Shown here piece by piece: positions 45,004 to 57,139 of a stretch of DNA of 64,000 nucleotides. The position numbers were made by a program, and so were the translations under genes. Within the stretch, counting starts at the first letter, position 1. Every line of letters begins with the position of its first letter. The notes beneath the pieces are model-generated. The model searched no databases and had not been told where the DNA came from. It was given only the letters and a program-made list of their open reading frames with translations. This DNA is from Patiria pectinifera. Lineage: Eukaryota > Echinodermata > Asteroidea > Valvatida > Asterinidae. The stretch covers positions 24,764,863 through 24,828,862 of the forward strand of contig CM057135.1 in assembly GCA_029964075.1 (NCBI GenBank), read 5' to 3'.

Positions 45004-45414
45004 ATTGGAAATGTTACCCCCGTTCGGCAGGTCAATATTGAATAGTTCGAAAGTTCACTAGTTATTTACAAGAATTCGGCAGGTCAGTGAGGTAATTCTC
45101 GCTGGAAGTGCTTCATGTGGGATTGGCATGCAAGCTTATAAGCTTTTGAGGCTGTATATACTTACGTATTCATTTGGACTACAAATCGCCTCAAAACACC
45201 CTTGCTTAGGGACATCGGTATGGAATAGAATGACAGTACCATGACATAGATTCAAACCGCAAATATATAATATTTATTCACCGGGCAAAACTATGACGCA
45301 GTCCTTGTAAAACACGCGTCTGTTAATGTTAATCTTACAACATCGAGTCATTTATTGACGTTTAAACACACATGAAAACAGGGCCAACGTTCATTCCGGA
45401 AACCATTTTAATTA
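45004..45414. other. Unique spacer
   Basis: Nothing recognised. Confidence 0.4.
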
Positions 45415-45887
45415 CAGGGTGATGCAAAAAGAAGGAAACCCACTTTTGGGGTCCTTCTTTCCACCTGCTTTTTGAGTATATTTCAAAAATTCAATTTAAT
45501 GGTATTAAAATACTGATCTTTAAACATAAGTGACGAAAAAAAGATTGCAAATGCATATTTTGTCTCTGAGATATGGTAGTTTAAAAATGCATGGCATGTG
45601 CCAAACCTGTTTGTCCATGGATGGCTTTATTCCATCCGCTTGACTGAGCTCCGGAGCTTGATTTAAAGACCAAAAACACCACACAAAGACTTACACGTGG
45701 AAAACTGTGATTTTAATGATTCAAATTAGAATAAAACCTTATTCTTGCGATAGTTTTAAAAGATTGTTTCACCGCTTATGGTTGAAGAGCAATATTTCGA
45801 TGCGTTATAAAAAAAACCAGTTCAAATAAGAAGAAAAGGTTAAAATCCTGTCAAAATTAGGTTCCCTTCTTTTTGCAATACACCGTA
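45415..45887. mobile_element. MITE family A copy 2
   Basis: TA-CAGGGTGATGCAAAAAGAAG at the left and CTTCTTTTTGCAATACACCG-TA at the right. Body in the opposite orientation to copy 1 (CTTTATTCCATCCGCTTGAC; TGTCTCTGAGATATGGTA). The TA on both flanks supports a mariner-type origin. Confidence 0.87.
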
Positions 45888-46581
45888 GATCTGACATTCA
45901 CCAACGCTGTGGTTTTATTTATTGAAACATATTTTGAATTTACATCTCACGAACCGAGAAATGTTCATAAAGAAGAAATTACAAAAGAATAGATAATATT
46001 AATTCAGACTTGCAGATAGCATCCCTCCTGCCCAAATTAATTTTGTTTGAAGGGAAAGAGGTCCTGACCTAGTTTTGAATTAATGGGAGAAATCTGCCGT
46101 CAAAGTCAAAACAAAGCGGGAATTCAGAGTGCGTTGGACCTAAATGTCATTATCTCGTCTGCAATCTGGGTTATATTTCGTCCTAGGGACTTAATTGAAA
46201 TTTTGCGAGGTGATTATCCTGATGACTTTTGAAAAAAAATACTATCCTCCAAAATAACTGAAGTATATCACTCATAGCTTTGACTTCGTTCTCTTCAGCC
46301 CTAAATATAAATTATTATTGATTTGTTTTTTTTCCCGATAGTCGCAGTATGTATACAGCAATTTACCCAAGATTAACTGCAGTGGCGGTCGGGCCACAAA
46401 GCACGCGTTTATTTTTGCTATTTCGCCACTTTGGTTGCATAGCAGACTCATACCCTTTGGACGGTAATGTATCAAATTTTTTGCTTATTTTGTCTCGCTA
46501 AAAACACTCTAAGACTTCAGTTAAGTACCGGAATTTGAGCTTTTCATACTAACATTACTTGACCTTTTCAATGTAGGCCTA
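45888..46581. other. Unique spacer
   Basis: No gene recognised; TAGGCCTA at 46574-46581 abuts the next element. Confidence 0.4.
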
Positions 46582-47067
46582 CACGGTGTCTCAAACGAAG
46601 TTGTACAAGCAGATATCGTTTAATATCTCAAAAAAACCTGCTTAACATCTTGATGGAGCATGTTAATTATACCCTTGTGTAAAATCAGTAAAAATGCCAT
46701 GGAAATCTGTTCATGCAAACGAGAGATCCAACCGATTATAAAAGGCTATAGGTTTTTTTTTTACCCATTCCAATGGGATGGGATTTACGCATTTAACTTA
46801 ATTTACATCAGAGTGAAAAGGCCCATGACAATCTGATGCACTGATATCACTAACTGTGTAAATTCCATAGGAATTGGCGGAAACAACCGTAGCCTTTTAC
46901 AATCTGTTAGATCTCTGGTTTGCATGAACGGATTTCCATGGCATTTTCACTGATTATACACAAGAGTATAATTAATATGCTCCATCAAGATGAAATACTC
47001 ATGTTAGGTAGTTTTTGAGAAATTAAAGGATATCTGCATGCACAACTTTTTTTGGGGAGACACCCTT
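46582..47067. mobile_element. Palindromic MITE family B copy 3
   Basis: CACGGTGTCTCAAACGAAG at the left and GGGGAGACACCC at the right, with core arms ACGAGAGATCCAACCGATTA and CTGTTAGATCTCTGGTTTG. It is uninterrupted, which defines the element length (about 486 bp). Confidence 0.88.
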
Positions 47068-48312
47068 GGGCGTCCGCGGATCACTCAAGAACGGGGTTTC
47101 TACCTTTCGAATTAACCAAAAAAAAAAAAACCCACCAATGAAAATACAAAACAAATTAGAGCATTCTCCGTTGTGTTTTCACCTTTGGCCCACTCCGGGT
47201 TGGACTGAAGATAGGGCTCCGTGTACAACGAGTGATACTCAGACTACACTCCGGGCAGATATTAACCCAAAATGCCGTGTCTTGTAAATTGTAAAAGGTC
47301 TGGTCGCTTCTATTTCTCGGAAACCATGTCACTTCAAGCCTGGGAAGCGCTGAAAACCCACACGCACCCTGAAGACGTATTTAGACTGAACGGTGTAGCT
47401 TTGACGACTCAGAAGCAACCTCGAGGGCTTTGTGAATTCGCTTTGTTTGTAACTTTTTTGTGTGCTGTTGTCACCTTGTGTTTTTGGCTGGACTGTGCCC
47501 GAGATTGACACCGGATTTCCCTATCGATTAAGGCCGGCTTTAAGAAGCTGTGAAAACACCGAGCCGGCAGGGATTTAGGTGAATTGACGTTTTCTGTGTT
47601 TTTGTGAAAGACGACAGATAAATACCACAGAATTTAGCTGGGAAAACCGGCTTTTTATTTTTTTTAAAAGTCTATTGGATCAATACCCAAGGGCATAAAC
47701 GGAACGCAAGTACCAAAAGCCACGTCAAAATGGATCTTTCTACAACGCAGGCCCGTGAGGGAAAATCTGACGGGACTGTCTTGAAATGTTAACAACTCGT
47801 AGACCTAGAGTTTTACTCTGACACTTAGATTCAAAGAAAATTCCCTTCTAGAAAAACAAAGGTTTTTTTCCCAAGAAAACGCGATCTCAACACCTCGAGG
47901 TTTAAAAAAAATTAAAATTAATAAAGTAAAAGTTAAAAAGGATATTCCCATAGATCTGTCTAAATCGTTTACTTGTGTGGTAATGAAATCATAGAAAGGC
48001 AATTTCAACAACTTGCTTCAGAGGTTTGAAAGGTTAAACAAAAGTATAAGATATAACTGCAAGAAGTTAACAGGTGTGTTAACAAAGTGTTGTCTTGAAA
48101 GCAGTACTGACTTATTTAGAAAGCACTCAGAGAGCACCGGTCTACCCCCCCCCCCTTGGGCCGTAATTGTTAGCTGAATACGCCCCTTGTTGCGATTTGT
48201 TTCGTACGCCCGTTTTCGAAATCAGTTCAATGGTAACGAGGAAGTAAGACAAACCTTGTGAAAATTTGGTGTCATTAGTGATTTTCTAGTCCTGCCGCTT
48301 TAATAGTCAGAG
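47068..48312. other. No gene recognised
   Basis: Frames at 47066-47508 (plus) overlap and show no family features; one has a hydrophobic tail (FALFVTFLCAVVTLCFWL) but no supporting context. A C run lies near 48147. Confidence 0.4.
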
Positions 48313-48478
48313 TTGTAATGACTCGAGTCAATGACTCGACTCGACTCGAGTCACAATTTTAGCAACTCGACTCGAGTCCTAACTGGTAAGGACTCGACTG
48401 GAGTCACTGCGAGAAAATGACTTGACTCGACTCGAATCCCAATGACTTGACTCCAGTCCAAAATTAAGCGACTCGTTT
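48313..48478. repeat. ACTCGAGTC palindromic minisatellite
   Basis: GACTCGA, ACTCGAGTC and ACTCGACTCG words recur about a dozen times in 165 bp at irregular spacing of 10-30 bp. The unit is its own reverse complement, so the tract can fold. Confidence 0.85.
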
Positions 48479-49487
48479 TAAACTCTGCGCCATATTGTCG
48501 CTCATTTTATAACACATTAAAAAAACAAACAAGAAAATAAACATGCCATCTTACTTTAATAATGACAGCTGGATTTTTTTGGGGGAAAAAAGTTTATTTA
48601 GCAGCGATTCCCTCCGCCATCACAAAGCCATTCAGAACTAGACACCTACCATAGAAGCGACAAAGCCGTGCCGACGCGCACCAGGTGATGGGCCAGAAGC
48701 TGAACGCGTATTTGTCGCAAAAGAAACAAATGAAAAACTGCGAAGATCTAAGAATCCTATATCCTAGTATTCGATTACACGCATTCGGTTTCAACTACAG
48801 GTGTCGGGTAATCGCTCTTGAAAATGTCAACCTGTTTTTTTTAAATACTTTTTAGAAGTATTTTAATCTTGAGCGAAGTTCTGTTTCAGGAGACGATTAA
48901 GGAATCCAGCTATATTATTACTTAATGTTACTGAGTAACGAAGCGTGGGTTTTGGCAATCCAGCTCAATAATAACTTAATGTTACTTTGGAACAATGCGT
49001 GGGTTTTAGCGGCGGAAATCGGAGCCGCGTATTTTCGACAAGATCTGTGATTTTATCCATTAATCTAACAGTTTTCAGTCCGCTTCGTACTTAACGTTGA
49101 TACGAATGCGAAGCGAATGTTGACTTCAGGAAACATTTCAACTCCGGCGAATGTCGCAGGTGTTGAAATGTGTTCAATTGATTTTTGCGAAATCGCAGAG
49201 CGAATACTTACCGTGACGTCACAAAGCGCGTTGGCGTCCACTTTCGCGCCGAGTCTGAAGTATATACGAATCTTCTATAACGAGCGGGAATTCTATTTCA
49301 GAGGGAATAGGTGAAGAGAGATATCTCGAAAAAAAGAAGAAGGTTGGTTGAGTTTTGGTAGCTCGAAACACAGCAGGCATGTTTTTATGTCTTTGGCTGG
49401 CTTTGAGGGGAATACAAGAATATTATTTCGCGAACTATAACAATATTGCAAGAGTCGAAGAATAGCAAGTGCAATAGATATCATTCA
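48479..49487. other. No gene recognised
   Basis: A short duplication is visible: CAGCTATATTATTACTTAAT near 48907 and CAGCTCAATAATAACTTAAT near 48960. Otherwise unique. Confidence 0.45.
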
Positions 49488-49830
49488 TTAATACGTAAGA
49501 AAGTTCACCCATTCCTATTGGTCGAGTGCCTGTCACATGGGTGGTTTTAAACCGCTGATTAACTTACACCGGTTGGTTTTAAACGCCTTATTTCTGCACT
49601 GCTGCGTTCTGCGCCACATCGCGTAGTATGCGCCGCGCCCGCGCCAATATCAATAAAAGGAGATTTTATTAGCACTACTCGGGCGAGGCACATACCTTTT
49701 GGACTCGACCAGAGGGGTGTTTCCCAAAACATGAGGTCAAATCGTTGAAAAAAAATCGTTGGAAATGTTCGACTTGTTTTGACTTTTGACGAGAAAGTAT
49801 TTACGAACGGGAATACAGATGTGCCTGGCT
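49488..49830. repeat. Dispersed repeat family J copy 2
   Basis: Collinear with 42570-43046 (CTGCGCCACATCGCGTAGTA; GGGTGTTTC; AAAATCGTTGGAAATG; GAGAAAGTATTTACGAA). Confidence 0.75.
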
Positions 49831-49974
49831 GGTATTGGAACAAGTACGTTGGGGGCCCGATCGCGGAAAACGTCCCGAGCCGAAAATATAGGACCTTTCA
49901 AAGCATGTCCTTGATATCGGTCATTAGTTGTATCATTCTTTTTAGAGGCATATAAGATCATCTGCACTTATACC
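49831..49974. other. Short spacer
   Basis: Nothing recognised. Confidence 0.4.
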
Positions 49975-50285
49975 AAAAGTAACCCACCGAATAATTATCA
50001 AAAGGCTTATACTTGGATTAAAGATCGTACTAGTACTAAACACCCTGTGAAAATTATTCCTTCTGGCTTGCTGTCATGTAGAAGAAATCAAGAAATGTAG
50101 GTGATTTCCAACAATCTGATTTTTTGAAACAGAGAGTGCATGGTTGTGGTTGATTGTGATGAATTAAGGTTGTGCATGGTTTTCATTTTTTGTCTTTAAA
50201 GGTGCAATATCCACTGAGGTGAAACTTCAATAGGTTAGGTTTTGAAGATTCTTCTTTGGATTTTGAGTGGTGTAATTATTGGTGT
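49975..50285 (+). repeat. Dispersed repeat family K copy
   Basis: AAAAGTAACCCACCGAATAA, CTTCTGGCTTGCTGTC, TGTAGGTGATTTCCAA and TATCCACTGAGGTGAAACTT match 43645-43945 in inverted orientation. Confidence 0.7.
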
Positions 50286-51094
50286 AATGCATTTTTAATT
50301 TCCTTCAAATTGGTCATCGGTTGAAGATTATTTGACAAATTGACTCACGCAAAATGAAGATACGCATTCCATTGAAGCAACGTTTTCTTTCAAAGAAACT
50401 GCCAGGAAACTTGGATACAGCACTAGCGGTAATTCTAATAAGTAACCGAGTGTGTTATCGTGATAAGGCAATCAATCAATGTACTTGAGCGATAGCTCCC
50501 CTCTGTGGTAGATCTACAAGCCGTATAATTCATCATCCTCTGGCCTACAATAACCCTATGTCAATGTTAATACCCTTGCATAGCAATGTTACGGCTGTGT
50601 TATCGTCCGTTCTGTATATCATCAATCCTCCTTTTATTGTATTTTGCGGGGATCATCGAAAGTGACTCTGCCTCCAGCGGCAGATTTACGATTTAATAAA
50701 GCCCCATTTACAACCAATCAAGCGGTCAGACAATGACTTATATTTTTGGCGTTCGATGTCCGTAATGTAGCAGCGGAATTGAGCTCTATCGCCGGCGGTA
50801 TTGGCGCGCATATGTAAGGTAATGTGAAGTTCATTGTCCGTTATACGTGAGACTTTCTAATCAGTATGGATGTTTTCAGGCAAATTTCATCTTGCGCACA
50901 TTAGGACTCGTTGCATACTTTATGGTTGGAAAGATGACAATTAAATGCCTATGTGCATGACAAGCAGAGAAGTAGGGAGTCATGTCTCCCCCCCATTTTT
51001 TTTTCATTTTGGTATTGGCCTGTCTGCTTTGATGAATGTATTATCATTTTAATAACTTGTCTTGCGCCCTCTATACCTTCTTTAATTTTCGCGG
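50286..51094. other. Unique sequence; possible regulatory DNA at 50640-50900
   Basis: No exon. The segment at 50640-50900 lacks repeat partners and carries a hairpin (CTGCC-TCCAGC-GGCAG), ATTTACGATTTAATAAAG and CAACCAATCAAGCGG words. Weak evidence. Confidence 0.35.
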
Positions 51095-51190
51095 GCTTCT
51101 CGCGTCACATCATTCTGTTCACGGCCGAAGACGTAACAACACTTATGTTTACTTTCTCTCTTCGCCATGTTACAGGTATGACCATTCCTA
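51095..51190 (+). repeat. ~95-bp direct repeat, left copy
   Basis: TTCTGTTCACGGCCGAAGAC, then ACAACACTTATGTTTAC, CTCTTCGCCATGTTACAG. The right copy is at 52045-52137. Confidence 0.7.
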
Positions 51191-51859
51191 TTCTTGCATG
51201 TATGTTGTTATTAGGCCAAGTATTAATTTAATATCTATACAGGTGTGTTCCATTTCATTTATAATTGATATTTTAGGACCTGGGGATATTTTGAAGAAGT
51301 TGAGTTCTTTATTTTGATTTAACATTAATTGCGAACGTATCATGAAGCTTAGATCGTTCAAAATCCATCTGTTACCTGTAAATAAATAGTGTTGGCAATA
51401 TGCTTTTTGAGATTCTCAATTTAATTTTAAGATTTCGTGATATTTTTCCGTAATAGGATACATCCAATTATTCGCCAAGATGGCGGTTTGCTAAATGCAT
51501 TGTTTATTTGGCTATTTTATTCCTTGTTTGTACATATTAAGTTGAAGGGTCCATGACATTAATCTTACTGAAGAACATTATTTTGTGCAACTTTCTACTC
51601 TTCTTAAATGAATGAAATCTATTTGACACTCCTTTTTGGTTAATTGTATTGTTGCTGTGATGTCATTTCAGAAAGACACTGTTTACTTTAGGGACGGTTT
51701 CTGTTCAAATTGTGAACCCAACATTTGCTCACATGCTTATTTGTTACAGAAAACTGTGCTCATTGCTGTCTGTCATGTACCAAAACAACAAGGAATCACC
51801 AAAGAAAAGAAAATTTACGACAGCAAAGTATCCAAAATTCTGTCAATTTGGTGCTTAAA
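51191..51859. other. Unique spacer
   Basis: AT-rich; no gene recognised. Confidence 0.4.
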
Positions 51860-52137
51860 TAGATGTAACATTGAGATTTCTGCCTGAAATGACATCACAC
51901 TTTTGCTCATGAATATGGAAATTTACATTAGCATAAAAACCAAAAAGGCACCAAACAGAATGCCCTTAAAAATGGAACAATGATAATTGAAAATAAGGTT
52001 AAATGGGACGCAAGGATGCATTTTCAAGGATTGTATTAAAACAATTACTCTGTTCTTGGCCGAAGACGTATAACAACACCTATGTTTGTAAATTGTCTCT
52101 TTTCGCATTGTTACAGAGAATAAATCGGAGTTAAAAG
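51860..52137 (+). repeat. Family I copy 2 plus right copy of the 95-bp direct repeat
   Basis: Family I blocks (TGACATCACACTTTTGCTCA; GAATATGGAAATTTACATTA; AAAAGGCACCAAA; GGTTAAATGGGACGCAA) run to about 52035, followed by TCTTGGCCGAAGACGTATAA and ACACCTATGTTTG, the partner of 51095-51190. Confidence 0.72.
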
Positions 52138-52927
52138 GCAAGTCAGGCAGAACCCCTGATTCTGGTCACGTTATATTTTGCCATGTTCATTTTTACAGCT
52201 TAGTAAATTCTACCATTAAACCCTATTAAACCGACTCAATAGGTAATTTACAAAAGTGATATGAATGATTTAGGGTTATTATAGGGTTAGAAGTAGGCCC
52301 CAGACCTATCATATAGGGAAATTTGTGACTGTGTTTTGCCCGCGAACTGAAGCATGATTGCTTAACTAGTAGTTTTTTCCCCAGTTACAAAAGAGGCCAG
52401 CTTACTTTTTGTCTTTATCTATACAAGATGTGCTTGCGGTTGAGTCTCTCGTGTCTAATATGATAAAATGACGCCACATACAGCGAAACGAAGATGAATT
52501 GCGTTTTTTCAATCATCGGCGATATGTCGGTCGGGTCAGTGTACGCTGCATCGTCATTGTTAGTTTACTCTCAAAGTCGTTCCTTCGATTATTTCAACAA
52601 ATCGAAGTCTCATTCAATGATCTGAACTCCTTTGAACTGGAAAGGTACGTTTTACTTCAGGCAGTTTTGAGTATGTCAGTGTCAACTTGATGTAATCGAC
52701 AGTGATCGATGGGACGATTGAAGCAAAACTTTTTTTTAAGGAACTGTTATTATTTTGAACACGAATTTATATGCTGGCTAGTATATATATATATATAACA
52801 GCTTGTGATAACGGGCAACAATGGTGCTTGAAACGTCACGAAAAACTGTTAATTTGATTGTGTAAAAATAACGTATTTTGCCCCAAATTATACCTCATAG
52901 GCCTACACAATCAGATGAATCTACACT
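52138..52927. other. Unique spacer
   Basis: No gene recognised. A TA microsatellite lies near 52782 and TAGGCCTA at 52898-52905. Confidence 0.45.
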
Positions 52928-53215
52928 ATAAAAGCCAGTGTTTAACTTTGGAACAAACTTATAAACGCTCCATGAACGGTCCTGTTTAGGAACACTAAAC
53001 ATCGTGTTTAACTTCCAAACGCTCCGTGAAAGGTTCTGTTTAGGAACACTAAACATCGTGTTTAACTTCTAAACGCTCCGTGAACGGTTCTGTTAAGGAA
53101 CACTAAACATCGTTTCTAACTTATAAACGCTCCGTGAACGGTTCTGTTAAGGAACAATAAACACCGTTTCTAACTTATAAACGCTCCATGAATGGTTCTG
53201 TTCGTCATTCCAGTC
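52928..53215. repeat. Strict 54-bp tandem repeat, five units
   Basis: AAACGCTCC(A/G)TGAA starts at 52963, 53017, 53071, 53125 and 53179, always exactly 54 bp apart. Each unit also holds AGGAACACTAAACATCGT and a GTTTAAC or TTCTAAC block. No indels between units despite substitutions. Confidence 0.9.
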
Positions 53216-54643
53216 GCGTTTCTTTTTAAAACGTTGTACAAACGCTTAAGGAATCGCCATTTGTAAACTCTGAAGCTAGCGTGGGACCTGACATCTCACA
53301 GTGAGTCGAATACATTTGATGCGCCAGTCTTTTGTGTACAATCGGGCTCAAAATGTGATGATAGGTCTTTTATAATCCAAGGCAAGAAACTGGCTGACGC
53401 GTCAGATGTAAAGAAAATGTGGGTTTCCCCGTATTTTCTCCGTAAACGTTAGACAGGGACCATTACGGACTATTATGGTACGCGTACGGGATACGTACTC
53501 ATCATTCTGCATGTCTATTTCATCTGGCACACTATGGGCAATGTGCATTTCACATGCAAATGTTAAGATTCATGTGTGTGGGTTAATTTAGTGAAATAAC
53601 AGGATCACCATAGCAAAATGGTGATATAACAAGCAATCTTTTTCGACCAGCATACGTATCCCGTAGAGTATTATTTCTAATTGTGCCTACTATGTGGATT
53701 TCCTGTGACCAAGACCTTTGAAACAAGAGTTCAGCATCTATAGCGTGATATAATTGCAAAATCCAGCCACGCGTGCACCTTTAACGTCTTCTTGTGGAGC
53801 ATGACAGCATTACATCAATCAATTAAAGAGGTCATATCATCCAATATTCATCGGATCGGACGACACCCATCAGCTCAAGGATCCCACGGCGTGTGACACT
53901 CGCGGCGGACCGTACATACAGCCCCGGCGCACACAGTTGAACTAATATTGACACTGTATCTTAAACATCCGTAATACATTCCTCAGGAATCTGTGATAAA
54001 GTTCTCATTAAATCCAAATCACGCGTCAAAGTGCGAACACACGCAGGACCGGCGGCCAAATGAAACTTTCAAAGCATGTCAACAAAAAGCTCGTCGGTAT
54101 CGATGCAGTTATGTTTGTTTGTCCAAAAAGTATGCGCCTTCTCATTTTTTTTATCCGAAAGCTCGGGGTCGCGAGGTTGACGCGTGGTGAGTTTTCCCCT
54201 CTGGTAATATGAGCGAGATAATACATCAGAGTCGACCCTCAGGCGTAGCGGGGGTGATGCGGTTAGTTTCCCGGGGCGCGTGCCGCACCGTGACCCCCAA
54301 AGCACCGGAGTGACGGATCGCCGGGAGGGTTTTCCCTAACGAGGCACAAACTGATGAGATTCCTATGGATGCCTTAAAGATGTGCTGTCCGCATTTTTTT
54401 TTTTACCGGAGATTCCTGGCAGTCGGGGCGCCAGGACCATCCTGTAAAAAAAGTTGAGGCAGACAGTAAAAGCCTTGAGGAGCGTACGAGAAATTTCTTG
54501 TAATTGATATTAAAAACAGTAATCGTGCGTACACAAACTGTGCAAGAACGATACACTGATTTTTGACAGGAAAACAGGGAGGCGTACTGAAATGTAGACC
54601 GGTTTTTTCCTCCAAGGTGTACAAATGCCCCCTTCTCACGACT
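53216..54643. other. No gene recognised
   Basis: CpG-moderate at 53875-53945 and 54220-54330. Frames at 53993-54190 (plus) and 54026-54676 (minus) lack family features. Confidence 0.45.
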
Positions 54644-55180
54644 ATTTATTTTAGGGGGGGGGGAGACCGTTCGCATGCGATGTCACCTTCTAACATTTGC
54701 TACTGCCATTTTTTTATAGAATTTTTTTTTTTTTGGGGGGGGGGGGGCTAAAGCCCCCTAGGGACCCCATGTTGAACTGCGCCTGTTGAAAAGTCTCTTT
54801 AGCATGAACATTGAAAAAGAAAACAAGCGGCGTAGCTACGGGGGAGGGGTGTGATTTGGGGGGGGGGGGGCGGGGGACGCACGCACCTCCATAAAAACAA
54901 CGCCCCCAGTCAACCCCCCCTGGAAATTTGGCAACCGGAGAGAAGTACAGTCCCGTGAGTTTTTTTTTTTTTTTTTTTTGGGGGGGGGGGGTGTTTTTCA
55001 CCCTAACCCTGTTTTTCTCGAGTGGCTGTTTATTTTGACGTCCCGTTGAAAGCGAGTATCGTTAACTATTGTCTGACATTGGCCGTGATATCGTTTTTGA
55101 AAAGCGCCCCCATGGGCAGATGGTGTATAGCCCCCCTTTCCATCGGCCCCTCCCCCCCCCAAAAAAAAAACCTGTGAAAA
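54644..55180. repeat. Cluster of G/C/T homopolymer-rich repeats
   Basis: Repeated junctions of T or A runs with G or C runs (54650, 54722-54747, 54860, 54960-54991, 55148), with fragments such as GGCGTAGCTACGGGGGAGGG. They look like remains of G-run-containing foldback elements similar in style to 14613-14938. Boundaries are unclear and such tracts are prone to assembly error. Confidence 0.55.
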
Positions 55181-55554
55181 AACCTGTCTACCTTTCAGCA
55201 CGGATGAAATTGGGCGCACCTCCACTGTAACATTCAGCCCTCCCCGCAGGATTAGAATCCTGCGTTCGCTGCTGAAAAAAAACCTTCAAAACAGTACATT
55301 ATTTAAGTGGGACTTTAGCTGTGAATGATGAGATAAAACCATAATCCAGCGACCGTACCACACACTGGCTTATGAGATTCGAAGCACGTTCCGGATGTGA
55401 ACTTTTTCCCCCTCTATAGTAGCTGTGAAACCTGAGACGAGAGCTCATCATCCATTTGTGAATGGACATGGGACAGAAATGTGACGAAAAATAAATCATA
55501 AGGATGGTTTTAAGCGAAAAGGCTCGTAGATGATTCTGAATGGTATATTCTTTT
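55181..55554. other. Unique spacer
   Basis: Nothing recognised. Confidence 0.4.
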
Positions 55555-56000
55555 AAAGCTCTGGCAGGAGCTTCTACATGTCACTTGGTGGTTCTGTCTG
55601 TTTGTCTGTCTGTCTGTCACCGGAAAATTGACCAAATCTATGGTGTTCCAAATGTGCCATAGTTTTGGTTGTTTTTTTTTTAGCTCTGGCAGGAATCATT
55701 TTGATCGATTTCATGCAAGGCTTTCATGGAAGGCTTCTTGCAACAGCGGCCAGAGCTTTTTGCGCATTCTCACTTGCGTTGTACAACATCTTCCTCTAAC
55801 CAAGTGGACGCCATTTTGTGTAGTGGTTGGACGGTGTCCAGAAGGAGGAAATGTCCTCATTAAATGTCTTGCAGGAGGTTTTACATGTCACTTGGTGGTC
55901 GGTCGGTCGGATGATCTGTCTGTCTGTCCCAAAAATTTAACAAAAGTATGTTGTTCCATATGTGCCATCGGCGGCGAATTTTTCGCCGAAGCTATTTCTC
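55555..56000 (+). repeat. Dispersed repeat family H copy 3
   Basis: AGCTCTGGCAGGAGCTTCTA, CACTTGGTGG, a GTCT run and GTGTTCCAAATGTGCCATAG; a second diverged unit follows (TTACATGTCACTTGGTGGTC, GGTCGGTCGG, CCATATGTGCCATCGGCGGC). The 201-codon open frame at 55628-56233 crosses this repeat and is not conserved in the other copies. Confidence 0.78.
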
Positions 56001-57139
56001 GCACCTGTTTTAGTACATCTCCAAGCTTTGACGCAAACCTGTTGAACACATTACTAATGATTGATTTTTTGTTGCAACTGATAGACAAACGCGTTTCAGG
56101 AGAACGACACCAATTAAAATATATAGTAAAAGGCCAGGGCAAAATGCTGAGTCAGATTTTTTTTATGCAGCTATCAGTGCGGCAGCCAGGGGTTGAATTG
56201 CGTTTATTTTTGCATATCAATAAAACAAATTAAGATTTATATAAATACATGCACATGATTTAAGACATTATAAAAACTTTAATATATAAATATATCAATT
56301 ACAATTTTATCCCCAAAAGAAATTACAGTGCTGATAAGAAAAAATGACATGCAAATATATCATGGAATCAACATGGACGATGTACACAAAGACGGCAAGT
56401 GTGATTGGCAGGAAGAAATAAAGAATCTACTGATTAATTAAAATTGAAGTTAAAAAAGGGAATATGACTGTTCTTGGAAGGACTAATTCTATATCTGACA
56501 CTGGTAAATGTATCAGAGTTCCTGAGGTCACTAGCTACAATCCCGGCCAAAATGGTTGGGACACTTCCTGAGCCTGCCACGGTTCCTTGTTCCCCCGCTC
56601 CCCCGGTCAATGTTGTTCTCTTCAGCTAATGGAGGACACACCGCACAATGAGAGACAACATTGAACGGGGGCCGGGGGTTGGGGGCCCAGCGAGATTTGG
56701 CCAGGATTGTAGCTGTAGATGGTGGTAGCCAATTTCTGTGAACCTGAGAATGCAAGACAAGTATTTTCAAAATTAAGACAAAGCAATTCTAGTCGGACGG
56801 AATCGGTAGGGATGTGATGAGATTGGCATATTTTGTTTGTACGAGTGATTCATACGGTACTCGGAGAAAATAAATAATAGATAATACGCGCCAAGCGAAG
56901 TGCAGCAATGTTCTGCTGCATGATGAAATTCGTCATCTTGCTCCGTTCCAACAGATAGCGGACATAACTCCATCCGCATAGTTGCCGGAATACCAGTCAG
57001 GCTGAATCAAGTGAGCCCATATGTCCTTGTCGAGCCTGTCACCATGGGCCATAAAACGTGTAAGAAATATTGATATCACTCAGTAAATTACCCCCTTGTA
57101 CTCTTTGACCCGGTTTCAGAATCAGATTTGACCTGATGC
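56001..57139. other. No gene recognised
   Basis: Unique sequence. An approximate inverted pair CTACAATCCCGGCCAAAATG / CCAGGATTGTAGCTG with internal CCCCCGGTCAATGTTGTTCTC / ACAACATTGAACGGGGG (56530-56720) suggests a foldback element of about 190 bp. Confidence 0.45.

Noticed and set aside
52928..53215. CRISPR-like array
   Set aside because: The whole 54-bp unit is repeated with no unique spacers; this is a eukaryotic tandem repeat. The same applies to arrays at 4.7, 8.4, 32.9 and 57.2 kb.
54714..55001. Proline/lysine-rich frame on the minus strand
   Set aside because: Translation of G and T homopolymer runs.
55628..56233. 201-codon frame, the longest non-PLE frame in the left 62 kb
   Set aside because: It crosses repeat family H with its GTCT microsatellite; other H copies do not keep the frame and no domain is visible.
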